A DNA stretch of 64,000 bases from Chanos chanos. Lineage: Eukaryota; Chordata; Actinopteri; Gonorynchiformes; Chanidae. Under the pieces are notes generated by a model, which did no database searches, was not told the DNA's origin, and saw nothing but the letters and a program-made list of their open reading frames with translations. The DNA is taken from NCBI RefSeq assembly GCF_902362185.1, contig NC_044504.1, forward strand, positions 1,462,501 through 1,526,500, given 5' to 3'. A program made the position numbers and the translations under genes. Position 1 is the first letter of the stretch. The number at the start of each line of letters is the position of its first letter. Below, piece by piece: positions 48,256-60,581 of the stretch.

Positions 48256-49382
48256 ATGGCCATGAGTTCGTACATGGTGAACTCCAAGTATGTGGACCCC
48301 AAATTTCCTCCATGCGAGGAATATTCGCAAAACAGCTATATACCTGAGCAGGGCACAGGCTACTACAACCCATCGCAAGACACTGACTTCCAGCATCCAG
48401 GGATCTACTCACGGTCAAACTATTCCGAGCCGCCCTACAGTTGTAATACTGTGCAGGGCTCCACAGTGCAGCCGCGGGGTCATGTACGGGAGCAAGGAAC
48501 CCACACAAGCCCCTTTACCGCCCAGACCGAGCAGTGCCCCCCGGTCCAGATATCCGGGCCTCGGACTTGTGGACAACAAAACACAAAGAACCAAAACGGG
48601 ATAGCCAAGCAGCCTGCTATAGTTTACCCATGGATGAAGAAAGTCCACGTTACTACGGGTAAGATTCACTCTTTCTGTCTCCTTTCTTTTGGGAGACAGC
48701 TCAAGTCGGCTGTTTCAGCCACACTAAAATCATTCAGTGAAATATTTATGGGCTCTTCTGAAGGGGCCGCCAATTACACTGGTCATAAATTTTTATTGCT
48801 TAGGAAATAGGCCGCTAGCTGTATTGGCCAGCTCTCTGAGCAATTGAAAACTCAATCTGACTCTAGACTGTCGAATTATATTATTTATTCAGAACAAAAT
48901 TTGATATGGACTCATTGAAATTTTTTAATTACCTGAGAAGGGAATTTTGGTCCTATATAAATATCTAATCCTCACGAGTAAATTTCGAGTTAATATTTTG
49001 AGTGAAATATTTAGTTTGTAAACACAGTTGTTTTCCTGTTCGGGACCACTTCCTCACTAAGTGTGTTTTGTCTCTCTTAGTGAATCCGGACTACACAGGA
49101 GGTGAACCCAAACGCTCACGGACAGCCTATACAAGACAGCAAGTTTTAGAACTGGAAAAGGAATTTCATTTTAACAGATATCTTACCAGACGGCGTCGTA
49201 TCGAAATCGCACATACTCTTTGTCTCTCCGAGCGCCAGATCAAAATCTGGTTTCAGAACAGAAGAATGAAATGGAAAAAAGACCACAAATTACCCAACAC
49301 AAAGGGCAGATCTGCATCGGCTGCCAATCAGCATGTACAGCATGTTCAGAAGGACAACCAGACTGATATCACAACTTTATAA
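48256..49382 (+). CDS. hoxd4: Homeobox protein Hoxd4 (two exons)
   Basis: Group 4 HoxD transcription factor (hindbrain/anterior trunk identity). CDS exons: 48256-48658 and 49081-49382, joined in phase 1 by a 422-base GT-AG intron; 234 residues. The frame stays open to an ATG at 48196, but [20 protein letters not shown] at 48256 is the conserved Hox4 start and is preferred. The PBX-contact hexapeptide [10 protein letters not shown] is at about residues 123-132, and [19 protein letters not shown] leads into the homeodomain at 144-203 (helix 3 [16 protein letters not shown]). The tail is [10 protein letters not shown]... ending QTDITTL, matching the Hoxd4 C-terminus. The Pro/Gly-rich expansions of mammalian HOXD4 are missing. 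mir-10 and a DR5 element lie upstream. Polyadenylation signal candidate at 49808-49813. Confidence 0.98.
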
Positions 49383-49807
49383 AATAAAAAGGGAACCTTT
49401 TTACACTCTCCAGACGTCCATCGAACTGTATATAACGAACAATGCGTCATTGGACTCCGCATGGTCTCAAAGCATTTACAATTTCTGTCATCAGCGCCGC
49501 ACAATGTGAAACAGAAACTACTTAGCCTAAAAAAGTACGAGGGAACCACGATGAGTAGACGAAGTGCTGATATTTCCCCGTTTCCACAATTGCTTACTCT
49601 AATGTGGATTTGAGGATAGGGATCCAGCTTAACACGCTTCAGAGGTTTCAGCGAGGTACAGTAGCTCGTCAGAGTTCAACGGTTTCTTATTCGAACGCCT
49701 CTCAAACTATTTGCAACTATGGTGTGTTACAGTGATCACAATGTTTTTATATATATATATATATATTTTATTTGTATTTTAGTCACTTCGCTCTTCTTTT
49801 CAAGTGA

Positions 49808-49813
49808 AATAAA
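49808..49813 (+). other. Polyadenylation signal, hoxd4
   Basis: AATAAA about 425 bases after the hoxd4 stop. Confidence 0.5.
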
Positions 49814-51846
49814 GCAGGTTTTAAGTTATACCCTGTAAAAATAAGTTAATACAGAACTTTAAAATAAAAATAACTGCAGCTCTGTGACGCCTTTTTTCCC
49901 CTAATCGTAATCGTCTCGGTGCATAGAATTTAAAAAATAAAATTAGCATCTGTGTCAGAAAATATTCGTTTCAGTGGAGATTATTTTGTTTTACAAAAAT
50001 AGACCAAATTTTAATTTGTAAGACTGAAGGAGGCATGCATCTGTTTGTTGCGAGGGGTTAATGGTTAAAAACAAAAGACAGAAAAAAAAAAGAAAAAAAA
50101 GGTAAAAACACAAATTCTCAGCTCAGTGAATGGATGCTCAAAAGTGACCAACAATAAACGATACATTTTTTAAATTTGGGCTCAGTTTTGAGTAGGGGCA
50201 AACGTGCCTGTGTGTGCTGAATAGAATATCCAAGAATACCTTCTCTGAGTTATAAATCTCCCGTGACGTTTTTGTAAACAGTATACAATTAAAGAAGCTG
50301 TTTATCTGTCTTCCAGATGTCATGTGAAATTCCTCAAGAAAGAGTTCCTCTATTCTTTTTACTTACTTTGGTATCTTAGATGAACTTTTAGGTACAAGAA
50401 GCTTGAAATCTTTTATTTATTGAAGAAATCAGCATGAGAATGCTATACGTTTGTGTCTATGTTCGTTATGAACAACGTTGAGTAATCGTTTCATAAATTT
50501 ATAATATTCAGTTAATAAAAGTGTGTAATTTTCTATATTATATATTTCTGTATTTTGAGCCTATTTTCTACAAACTTATTTTGTGTAAATGAGTTGTAAA
50601 AGATCGCCAAGAATGAAGGTAACAAAAAACTACTTAGCATACACTTTTCGAAGAACGCAAACATGTTTCATTAAACAAATCATGTACCATTAAAATGATC
50701 TATGTTTTCACAGTTTTTTTTTTGTTCCATAAGAAATGTTGAATGAGATGGTTCTGAAATGTGAGTCCAAGTCTTCACGTCATGATTAAAGATAGACACT
50801 CTGCTATCTTTGTCGTGTTATTGTCTCCTTGAACAAAACAGTGAGGCGCTCACGCATAGCGAAGACGTCTCTTGTGTTAAGCTTTCACGTTGAGAAGTTG
50901 AAAAGGACTTTTTACAGAATTTCGACCAAGCCTCAGAGGCAGGTTCATCCAGAGGACACATTTTCTATTGCATTAGACGTTTTTCAGCCGCGAGCCGCTG
51001 ACCTCTAAACTCCTGACCTGCCGGACCCGTAGCCATTTCTTGTGCAGACGGTTTTCGCATTCGGTCCACTAAATAGGCCGCTTTTGCGTTTTGTTGCGCC
51101 ATACGATTGATCTGTATCCCGCAGATAGCTAATAAATGAGAACTATTTCTGATACTAAATTCAATCTGGTACCATCGAAATATTCCTTTATAAAGGCACC
51201 ACACATGTACCAATGCTGGCGAATTTTGTGCATAGCGTAATTTTTTTCTTAATTGGGCTCAACAAACCAAGACTGTAACAGTGCCATATGAATGCTTGCT
51301 CGAAGGCCTTTATCTATATAGGACGCTAGCATTCCCCCTGAACAGTCAAAACATCATGTGTACTCAGTGGGCCCACTGTTCAGTCCATCACTGAGAGTGG
51401 GTACCGTCGTATAATCGGTTGTTTGTTCGCGCTCCATGGCCGCTTGTGTCCTCAGGTAACATGGAAGTACTGTGAATTATTGAATGTCATAGCATGAAAT
51501 CATGTGGATTCATATGTCAGAGAAGGTTATCCTCCGTTTCTCCCTTAACATGACTGTCCAGCGAAGAAACTTTCAAAATACTATGATTCACTGATTGTGG
51601 TAACTACAAAGGACATCTACGTGCAGGTTTTCGCCAGATGTGTTACAAAGACTGTCCTACAAACGGAAAAAAACATCTTGCAAAAATATCTTGTAGAATA
51701 ATACTGTACATGTAATCGCTACAGATAGTAAAAACTTGGGAATAGAATGGGGGGAAAGTATTGTTGTGCTTGCGGTTTGACTGAATTTCCATATGATTTA
51801 GGCCCATATTTCTATGTTTCCGTGTGGGAAACTGCCTCTCTCTTTC

Positions 51847-51848
<2 letters not shown>

Positions 51849-51881
<33 letters not shown>
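51849..51881. repeat. (GT)n microsatellite
   Basis: About 16 GT units, followed by degenerate GT/GC-rich sequence to about 51950. Confidence 0.9.
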
Positions 51882-51884
<3 letters not shown>

Positions 51885-54821
51885 CGGCGAGTGTGTGTCT
51901 GTGCGTGTGAGTGTACGAGTGCGCGCGCCCTCTGTCGCGCGCATGTGTGCCTGTATGTTTCAGACTCAGAGTAAGACAGTTTATTTAAAGCCCTTTATAT
52001 CAGTGCCTGTCTGAATAGGTGCGCACACGCCTGCCCATCACTGGAAGTGAAGCACCGTCACTTTCAGCAAAGCTTTGTCGGTGCAACCTAGTCAGGTCAT
52101 ATGGGGGCAGCAGTTTTATCGGTGTACGCTCAAGAAGTCCATCATTTCACCAGTGTCAAAATTACGCAGATCTTTCCCAGTGTATTGGCGGTAAAGCCAC
52201 CCACGTTTTCGTAACAGACAAACGTCCATGGCAATTGATTGTTACATGCAGTGTAAATGTGTATGGTTGTGAAAACATTATTAATGATTAACAAACGGTG
52301 GCAAACAAAATCATCTTTGTATTCATAGAATACAACCTAACGTAAATCATGCCTGTAAGTCTCTGCTAACAGAGATCATGGGAAGCCATCCATTGCCTCA
52401 GATTGTCCTGTAATGCTTTTTGAGTATTGACCGACATGTCTGAACACAATAAATGAGAGCGATAGGCAGCACCATTTCCAATGACACTGCACCGACTACC
52501 ATCGCCGGTCCCACAATGCTTCTCAAACGGCCATATTTGATTTCCAACTGTTCGCAGAAAATGTCTTCGCCTAGCAAGACAGCCCTTTAAGACATATTAA
52601 ACTGCGCTGTCTATATTCGATGATAGAATTCGGGCACTATATGGCTCCTTTCTATATCTTTTTTTTTCTATTTGACCACGTGATTGTCTAAATAATTAAT
52701 GCAGCACGTCCCCTAGAAACACGGCGTCGTCATTAATCGCGAGGACTCTATCAGACTTGAAAACTGAAGAGATCCCAAGAAAATAATATCCAAACGGTCT
52801 GGTACCCTACGCAACTGTAGCCCTTTTTGTACAGCAATTCAACCAATGGAAGCTTGGTAGGTAAACATTTAAGATTCTTTTTGAGTAAGATGGTATAGGG
52901 AAGGTGTCTGTCAGATTTTTGATAAATTACGCCTTTTCATAAGTGCGCCGCGGCTTTCTCTCAGGCAGTCTGAAGTTGTAATGGACTCATAACCGTGCTT
53001 TTTTTCTGTACAAACCGTCAAGTGTAAATAATGTCGAATTAGACTTGATCTTCTAAGTGACAGTGGACTGTTAGCCAGTCAGTTATTATTATTATCATTT
53101 TACAGCAAGACTCAACCGTCAACTCATACATCTACCGATACTTTGTGGTTTGAAAAATGCTTTTTACGAGCAAATGCTTTCCAGGATCAATTCGGCATTG
53201 TTGGTTTGTTATTGTTCGGTCTTCAGGTCGTCTTACAAGGGCCTGTGTATGATTTATAATTCGGCAAAGGTGCAGTTCAGCCTAATCTTAAACGATGGCC
53301 ATTTGCTTGGATACTCTCTGAAACGTTTGGTCCGTTAGGTGAAAAGACAAAATGTAGGGCAGTGTGTGAGAATGCGTCGCTCGTCCACAAAAAGAGACTG
53401 GTTAATGCAATATTTGTTTTAATTCATTTGATATCTGTCCAACCAAAATCTGACGAAACCATACAAATACAATATTACAGATGTAACAACAATTAAAACA
53501 ACAATGGCAACGATAATCATCAAGTCTTCACTTAATGCCAATTTCCCCAGTGTCTCACCCTGTTTTTATTTATTTTTTTAATGTTGTTGTTGGTTTTTTC
53601 TTTAATTCTTAACATTCCATAATGTGAGTGATTTTGTTTCACAGAGCTTTCGAGGTTCTTGGAGTGAAATTGACAGTTATCTTCGTCGTTGTAAATCACT
53701 GTCCATAATTCCTGAAAGGGTGCGAGGCGGTTGGGGGGCCGGGCGTACACTGTAAATCTTTCACTTTTATTACCCCGAGAACATATGCTGCGATGGGCGA
53801 AGTCTTGCATCTTTTCGTCAGGACAGCCTTCCTCTCGGCCCGATTCCCAATCTCCTCCCCGGCTCTCCATCTCCGTCCCCTTAGAGTCGAGCAAATTGCT
53901 CCTTTCAGATATTTTGTAGTCTATTATCCACGCGGAAAAAAATAAGGGACCAAAGAAAACCTTTTTTTCCCCCAAAAAAAGACAAAATACTAGGTTTTCG
54001 CACTAAAAAAAAACAGCAGTGAGAAATGATCTGCAAAATCACACAGCAAAGTCAGTTTTACTTTTATCTTTTTTACTCAGTCGTCAAACACAACCACCCG
54101 GGCTATTGTGTTTCCTGCACCTCTTTTTCCCTCTCTTACTCAGATGCATTACTTATCCATTTATTACCTAGTGAAAGGAACAATGAAGAATTTGGGATGA
54201 TTTTGATAAATCTCTCCGGTTGACAGGGTCATACTTTGCTGTCATTGCCGAAGCCATAATAGTCAAACAATTCTTCCATGTTTTCTTACAAGCTATATTA
54301 CAAACACAGTTTGTGACAAATTCTGCAAGCACGCTGCAAAGATAATTCTTCTACTGCTTTCCTGATCATTATTGAAAAATACTGCCAATTTCTTTCAACG
54401 CCATAGAATTGAAATTATAGCAAAACAGACCAAACAACGTCAACAGATTTCATTATCTTATTTTTGGTATCCTTTATTCGATATCAAAAACAGGTCTGCC
54501 CTTACCTCCGTGTACTGATACAACCTGAAATTCCTGAATGTATGAAGCAATACTCTTCTTAAAAATAGACTGTAGCCAAAAAAACGCGTAAACGCACATA
54601 AAGATGAATCTAATGAGCTTTGTATTCTGTGTTTTTCATTGTCCTCAACAGCTGTTGTCAAAGCCAGCCTAAATATCATGATTTTACGACAAATGGGGAG
54701 CCTTAGCTTTAATCTACAATGTCAAAGGGAAAGAAATATAGTGGAAAGGGAATAAACGCACAAAGGCAAAGGGGGCAGATTGGGGAATGTAAACGCGCTT
54801 CCTTTTAAAAATGGATTTGTG

Positions 54822-54882
54822 AGGTAAGGCTTAGGTTGAAGTTGCAGCCTCAATCAGGACAATCTGGTATCCTGATCACGTG
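54822..54882 (+). promoter_or_regulatory. Candidate 3' element of hoxd4: degenerate DR5, inverted repeat and E-box
   Basis: AGGTAA-GGCTT-AGGTTG (54822-54838) has DR5 spacing but imperfect half sites. ATCAGGA (54853-54859) and TCCTGAT (54870-54876) form a 7-base inverted repeat that runs straight into CACGTG (54877-54882). Mouse Hoxd4 has a downstream neural enhancer with a retinoid element, which is the reason for the suggestion. Confidence 0.25.
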
Positions 54883-57515
54883 AACAAATATGCTTGTATT
54901 TTAAGCCAGCGCCTTTATTTGTCATCATAAACGTTTCCGAAACACCAATATCCTAATGTTGACTAAAACGTTGTTGCTGGCTGTGTAAACGTTTTTTTTC
55001 TTTCAGTGGGAGTTTGATCGCTTGCAATATTTTGGTTTTGGAATAAGAATACCTACTTGGCTTTTTATTGGTAGTTGAGTGAGTGGCTTCCATTCTTTCG
55101 GGAATACTGTCTGCATTGCTATATGGAAATGTCTGAAAAGCCGCAAGATCAGGGTTAGGACAGTATTGTCTACAGACAAAGGGTGAGGGATATATTCTCG
55201 AGACTGCAGGGAAACATATTGAGACTGAGAAAGGCGGCTGTATGATAAATTGATTCACAGGTAAGCAATTGCATGGCAAAACGCAACCTTTAACCATGGG
55301 TTTACATAATGCGGGAGTAAAAATATGATTTATTCCATTCAAAGGAAACGATCTTTATTAATGTCGCTGGTGGAAGGAACTAAGCAAGTAGCACTTAAAG
55401 ACATAGAACCAACCTGTAAGACTAGTTTATTGTTTTGAACAACCATGAGCACGTTCGAAAGGTTAGCCTTGGCTTTTGTCAGATACATATATTTTGACGT
55501 TGGCATTTTTTTTTCAGCTGATTTTGCGATTTGATGAAAACAGACTAAAAACAAAAGGAAAAAAGAACTAGAAGAACTTCTCATTCCGTTTCATAGCTTG
55601 TGAGATCATAAATCACATTAATTTGTTGTCTTATCGTCACAGTAACGTTACACATGATGTATGTGGTTTCAAGTCCGTGGCATTGTTAAGCAACCCTGTT
55701 AGCTTATATTCAAATATATTCGGCTGCTTTATTCTAGATTAGGGGAAATACATCATAATTTCAAATGGAAACAATTTTAGTTCATATTTGAGCTACCGGA
55801 ACATATTTCGCACGAAGAGTGGACACAATATTGTACACATGCGGCTTAAATTCTTTGAAAAGCTATTTCTTAGTTGAAAATTTAAAAAAAAAAAAAAAAC
55901 ACTATAAAATATGCTACTTGATTATTTAAGCACTTCGTCACCATAATCTCAAATTAAATGTATTTCACGTCTGTCATTTTCAATAGTTTCGCCATAAACT
56001 GTGGTAGCTTTATATATTTTTAACAGAAACTACGGTTTGATTTTAAGAGTCTTTTGCCAACCGGCGACTTTTTAAAATTGATGTTTACAACGAATAGACT
56101 ACTGAGAAGAGCACATAACAATGTTAGTTGCCCTCTTGAGATGAATTTCTTTTTTTTTCTAATTTTCTTTTTTTTTCCATACCGAGAATTTAACAAGAAT
56201 TGGTCACTGGAGTATAAAAGTGATTACTTTCATCACATTTCGTGGGATTGTCTGTCGATTTTTCAATGAATAACAAAAACCTCTGCACAGAGAAAAACTT
56301 CAGTGGATAAAATCAAGCAAAAATAGTCAAAGATTTGAAAGTAAAATACCGGGCTTTAACAGAATGTTGAAGCTGGTAATATAATGCGAACGAGCTTTTG
56401 AAATTGTTCTGGTTCTCTGTGTAGTAGCGAGCTGCTGAAGCGCGCGGGTTAATGTATATGCATAGCCCGCAAAACCCTCGTAAGACACGAATAACATTTA
56501 AACCATGTGTCCTACCGGCGTACAATATATTGACGAGCGAACAGCGCACGAATCGATAAAAATAAATTCATATACATAAATTATGGTTGACTCTCTCATA
56601 TCATTATCGTATCAACCTACTGTGCCATTATATATACCAAACTTACCGTAACAATGCGTGGGCGAAACACTGTCGCCCTCATAGAGAAGACCACGCTTTG
56701 CAATAGAAATAGCGATATCTATCCAATTAAGTACGCTTTGAACATGACGAATCAGTCTGAATTTACCGTCTTTCCTTTGGTTTGGGGCATACGACACGCT
56801 ATTTATAATCATTAGAATTATTTACAGCGATATCCGGGTCCTACATTACCAGAGGGGTAATCTTCGACTCAAATGCAGCTCAGTTCTCTGGTTTCAAGTC
56901 CTATTTGTCGCGAATGTGGATAAATGTTTCATCTTCAGAGACTGTTTCTGCTTTTAAAAACAGTGAAAACTTCTGTGCTGTGCATTGTATTATGACTTCC
57001 CTGAACCCCTTCCGTTCGTTGTTCATTAATCTGTGAGTTATTGCACAAGAAGCCAAAGGTCACCCAAAAGGCTTATGACTGCTAAATATTTTGGCCAACT
57101 TCTCTGTGTAGAATTGCTTATGTCAGTCGTTTCTCTTTTTTTTTTCTTTAACCACTCTTTGAGCAGTTTGAGGACAGATCCTATTTTAAAATGTGTTTCA
57201 CGTGTGATATATTATAAAATATGTGAGATGGCCTCATAGGATTCATCATTTTCAAAGCCGTTCAAGAAATAGATATTATATTTATTATTTAAACGCCCCG
57301 CTTCTATATTTATGTGCATTAAATGTCTGTTAAGTGGGCTAATGTGTATTTTGAAGGCAGAGAATACCATTTACCATAGGCTCTGATGCAGTTTGGAGGA
57401 AGAGTGCTACACTGAGTCAAGTATTCATCCGTACTACTGAATGTTGAGAGCAATCGTCAGATTAGGCTCTCCATAACAACTCATGTGATTAAGGTTTTCT
57501 CTTCGTCATTCATAG

Positions 57516-57578
57516 GTCGTGATCCAAATAATGAAGGACAACTAAGGGAAAACATTACAGAGATAAAAAGAGACTACG
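57516..57578 (+). other. hoxd3: Candidate 5' UTR exon of hoxd3
   Basis: A 63-base segment flanked by an acceptor (TTTTCTCTTCGTCATTCATAG) and a strong donor (CTACG|GTGAGTAA). The next fitting acceptor (TTTTTGCTTCTGTAG) is at 60481, 100 bases before the hoxd3 ATG, so splicing these would give a 5' UTR. The segment is not obviously coding. Mammalian HOXD3 also has upstream non-coding exons. Confidence 0.45.
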
Positions 57579-58732
57579 GTGAGTAATTCTCTCTTTAATA
57601 AATCGTGAGGGCGGTAAACCATAAAGGCTCTCTACATCCTTATCAAATATTAAAATCAAAAAAACATTAAAACTCTCTCATTATCCGCAATTATTTGAAG
57701 CATTCTTAATTGAAAAAATACCTTATCCACTCAAAACGATTTCATACCCTAAGAAAAAAGGAATAAAAAGGATTAGAGATCTTTTTTGACCTTTTACTTC
57801 AGAAAAATAGCTCAGTCTTTTAAATTCCATCCGTATCAAAATAAATGTAGCCAATTTTTCAGCAAATGCTCTCTTTCAAAAAGCTTTTCACACACACGCA
57901 TCCGTCTCCTTTCTTCTCGGCCTTACCAGAAACAAGTGTTGAAATTTTAGGCGATGTGTTGTACTTATAAATCAAGAATATTCAGTTCTAGTCACATATG
58001 TGCATCTTACAGAACTGATGAGTCTCCGCGATCATTTGATAAAACGTCAACAGCTTGTACACTTATTTATTTAGCGCAGCTTTTTAACGTTAACAACCAG
58101 AACGCAATGTAGCCTATACCCCGTTCACTTTGCCCTTGGCATGTTCGGGAACATTCCCTTCGTACGACTCCAAAATCCTCTTCAAGATAATGCTCCGTGT
58201 CTCTTTACCGTAGTCTTGAGGGATCTTTCCCTGGCGTAGTCTGCTAAACGGACTGGGAAGGCCCGATATATATTGGCGGTCTCTCCTTTCTTGCTATAAA
58301 GGACCTTGCGAAGTAAGGCATTCTTTTTCCGGGCCTTCCACCTACGCGTGGAGTTTTACACTTCTGATGGTAGCAAGTCATGAGAAGTGTTTTTCTTTTC
58401 ACCCCTCCGTTAGGCATTTACGACTATAGCATGGCCAGTCATAAATTTTGTTGGAGTCCGCAATGACAGGTGCATTGATATTCATCGAGTGGACTTTCAG
58501 GCCATCTCGAAATAACCACTGTATTGGGCTGGGCTGCTGGGAGTGTAAGTCGTTCTAGGGTGGGAATGTTAGCACAATATTAGAATTTAAATTTAATCTA
58601 ATATTGATATGTGTGAGCTTAGATATTCTGCGTTGTGCTTGTAGGACTCACACCAAAGGCTCTGAAGTGTCACTTTGCACCCACGCATTTGTCATATACA
58701 ACATTTGTTAGCTCATTAGCATACTAGGGTGA

Positions 58733-58766
58733 CCCACCCATTCCGCTAACTCAATACATGGGTGGG
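58733..58766. repeat. Perfect 9-base inverted repeat
   Basis: CCCACCCAT and ATGGGTGGG separated by 16 bases, 1.8 kb upstream of the hoxd3 ATG. Confidence 0.7.
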
Positions 58767-58904
58767 AAAGAGGAGCGGCGAGGAGCTATCCCTTACTAGA
58801 GAACTGAAATGCAAATATTGCACTATGTAAAAACGTGCTGTAATGCGATGTTATATTCGACGATGCAGGCTATAATCACGCAATTGGTCAAAAAAAAAGA
58901 GAGT

Positions 58905-58950
58905 AAGAAGAAGAAGAAGAAGAAGGAGAAGATGAAGAAGAAGAAAAAAG
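58905..58950. repeat. (GAA)n microsatellite
   Basis: Purine-only AAG run with a few interruptions. Confidence 0.88.
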
Positions 58951-59452
58951 AAAACCCGGCGCTTTGCTGGACATAAAGGAGAGAAGACTCCAGTGTTGTT
59001 GGTTGTCTGCTGCTTTGATTTACAGCGCAGCTTTCGGAAAGTTCAGACAAAGTTCACTTTGAGAGCAACAGAAGGCAAACATGCAACAGCTTGGAGTAAA
59101 CTGTGTTTATATAATCAAATATATATGATTTGCAGCCCAAAAAAACAGAGGCATTAAGAATTGCACTAATGCCAAAACACGACCAAACGACATCATTAGG
59201 CTACTCTGCATCTTATTATTGTCTACACTTTTGGTCTGCAAGTCAAAAAGAAAACTCAATCTAAGTCGGTTTTCATTCCTTTTTTTCAAATCTGAGACAT
59301 CAACTATAACTTCAGTTGATCAGCATCACCTCTAATTCTTTAATACAATATTTTCAGATGATAAACATTATATTCTGTTCTTTAATACTACTGTTTAAGT
59401 GATGAAAATAATTTTTATTCAAATAAGCTTTAACTTCGTTCACAATATTTAA

Positions 59453-59502
59453 AAAAAGAAAAGAAAAGAAAAGAAAAGAAAAGAATAGAAAAAGAAAAGA
59501 AA
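59453..59502. repeat. (AAAAG)n repeat
   Basis: Pentamer AAAAG run with one interruption. Confidence 0.88.
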
Positions 59503-59884
59503 GGGGTTATTGTTCGGGTCAAAAATGCTGATTCACCTTCTGCCTTTCTCGGATTTGCCTCAAAGAGATTTTTTTTCTCTAACGAGTTAAATTTTAACCG
59601 TCTTGTTGCATTCTTCCCTGGTGTTGTGAAAGACAGAGGCTGTAAAGGTTGAGAAGACGAGGATATGAGAAGCCTCGTTGTCAAGATTTGACAAATTTTA
59701 GAGTGACAAAGACACTCAGGGGGATGAGGGGGGGTTCATACCGAACATGACACCCGTTACTGACGAAACAGGGAGAACCAAAACAAACGCGTTCGTGTGT
59801 GAAGCCTCGCTCCAGAACAACCGTACAGTCTCCTGATATGTTGTGTATCACTGCTAGGTTTAAAATCACCCTTTAAAATCTAAA

Positions 59885-59931
59885 AAGAGAGCGAGAGATA
59901 GAGAGAGCGAGAGAGCGAGAGAGAGAGAAAA
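59885..59931. repeat. (GA)n imperfect microsatellite
   Basis: GAGAGCGAGA-type run about 650 bases before hoxd3. Confidence 0.85.
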
Positions 59932-60481
59932 AAATTACTTTTGAAACAGACAACAGAGTTTAGGTTGTAGAATTGCAGGTGCATAATCGGCAAGCGTTCA
60001 AGTCATTCAAATTTCAAATTAAAAGCAATCAGCGTAGTTTTAGGAGAGCTATTTCTTCGGTACAGGACCTCAAATACGTCTCAAATACAACAATATTTGA
60101 AAAATGCCTGAACTTGCAGAGCAGGTAATATGCTTTGGGGAGGAGAATTCTTGACATATCATTTAATCTTTTCTCAGACCAGGCCGAAATGTGACTCCTA
60201 CACAGAAAGCGGTAGGATTGGTAGAGGATTATTTGGCTTTGATATGGTAACTGGAAGTGATCTGTGAAGTTTATCTCAAATGGAAACTTGAAGTGAACTC
60301 AAGAAATGTGAATATTCATATCATTACATTGTCAGATAACCACTAGTCATTAGAAGTAAGGCCAAAAGGGATGTCTCTCCAAATACCTCCATATTAATCT
60401 GAGACCAGGTGAACATTCTCCCATCATTAACAAACTGTTACCTCTGGTTTATTCATTTATTTTTGATTTTTGCTTCTGTAG

Positions 60482-60581
60482 GTCAAGACACAGAGAAACA
60501 GTGGGAATCTCCAATCACGTGACCTAGGGGTCCATGCACCTGGTCAAGGGATTTCAGACCCCGACAAATTAAACCTTCATA
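60482..60581 (+). other. hoxd3: hoxd3 5' UTR part of the first coding exon
   Basis: This segment follows a good acceptor (GCTTCTGTAG ending at 60481), so the coding exon probably has an upstream spliced leader. It includes CCAATCACGTGAC (CCAAT overlapping an E-box, CACGTG at 60516-60521). Confidence 0.45.

Larger units (their letters stand above)
49383..60481. other. hoxd4-hoxd3 intergenic spacer
   Basis: Eleven kilobases, the longest spacer in the window. The first 430 bases are the likely hoxd4 3' UTR. Contents: (TA)n at 49746-49768, (GT)n at 51849-51881, a patch with inverted ATTAATG/CATTAAT at about 52695-52745, a GC-richer block at 53640-53930, a candidate element at 54822-54882, a candidate hoxd3 5' exon at 57516-57578, an inverted repeat at 58733-58766, (GAA)n at 58905-58950, (AAAAG)n at 59453-59502 and (GA)n at 59885-59931. 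No conserved protein-coding gene seen. Confidence 0.5.

Noticed and set aside
53532-53975. A 147-codon minus-strand open frame in the hoxd4-hoxd3 spacer
   Set aside because: No recognisable domain, low-complexity ends, no splice or promoter support; probably a chance frame across a GC-richer block.
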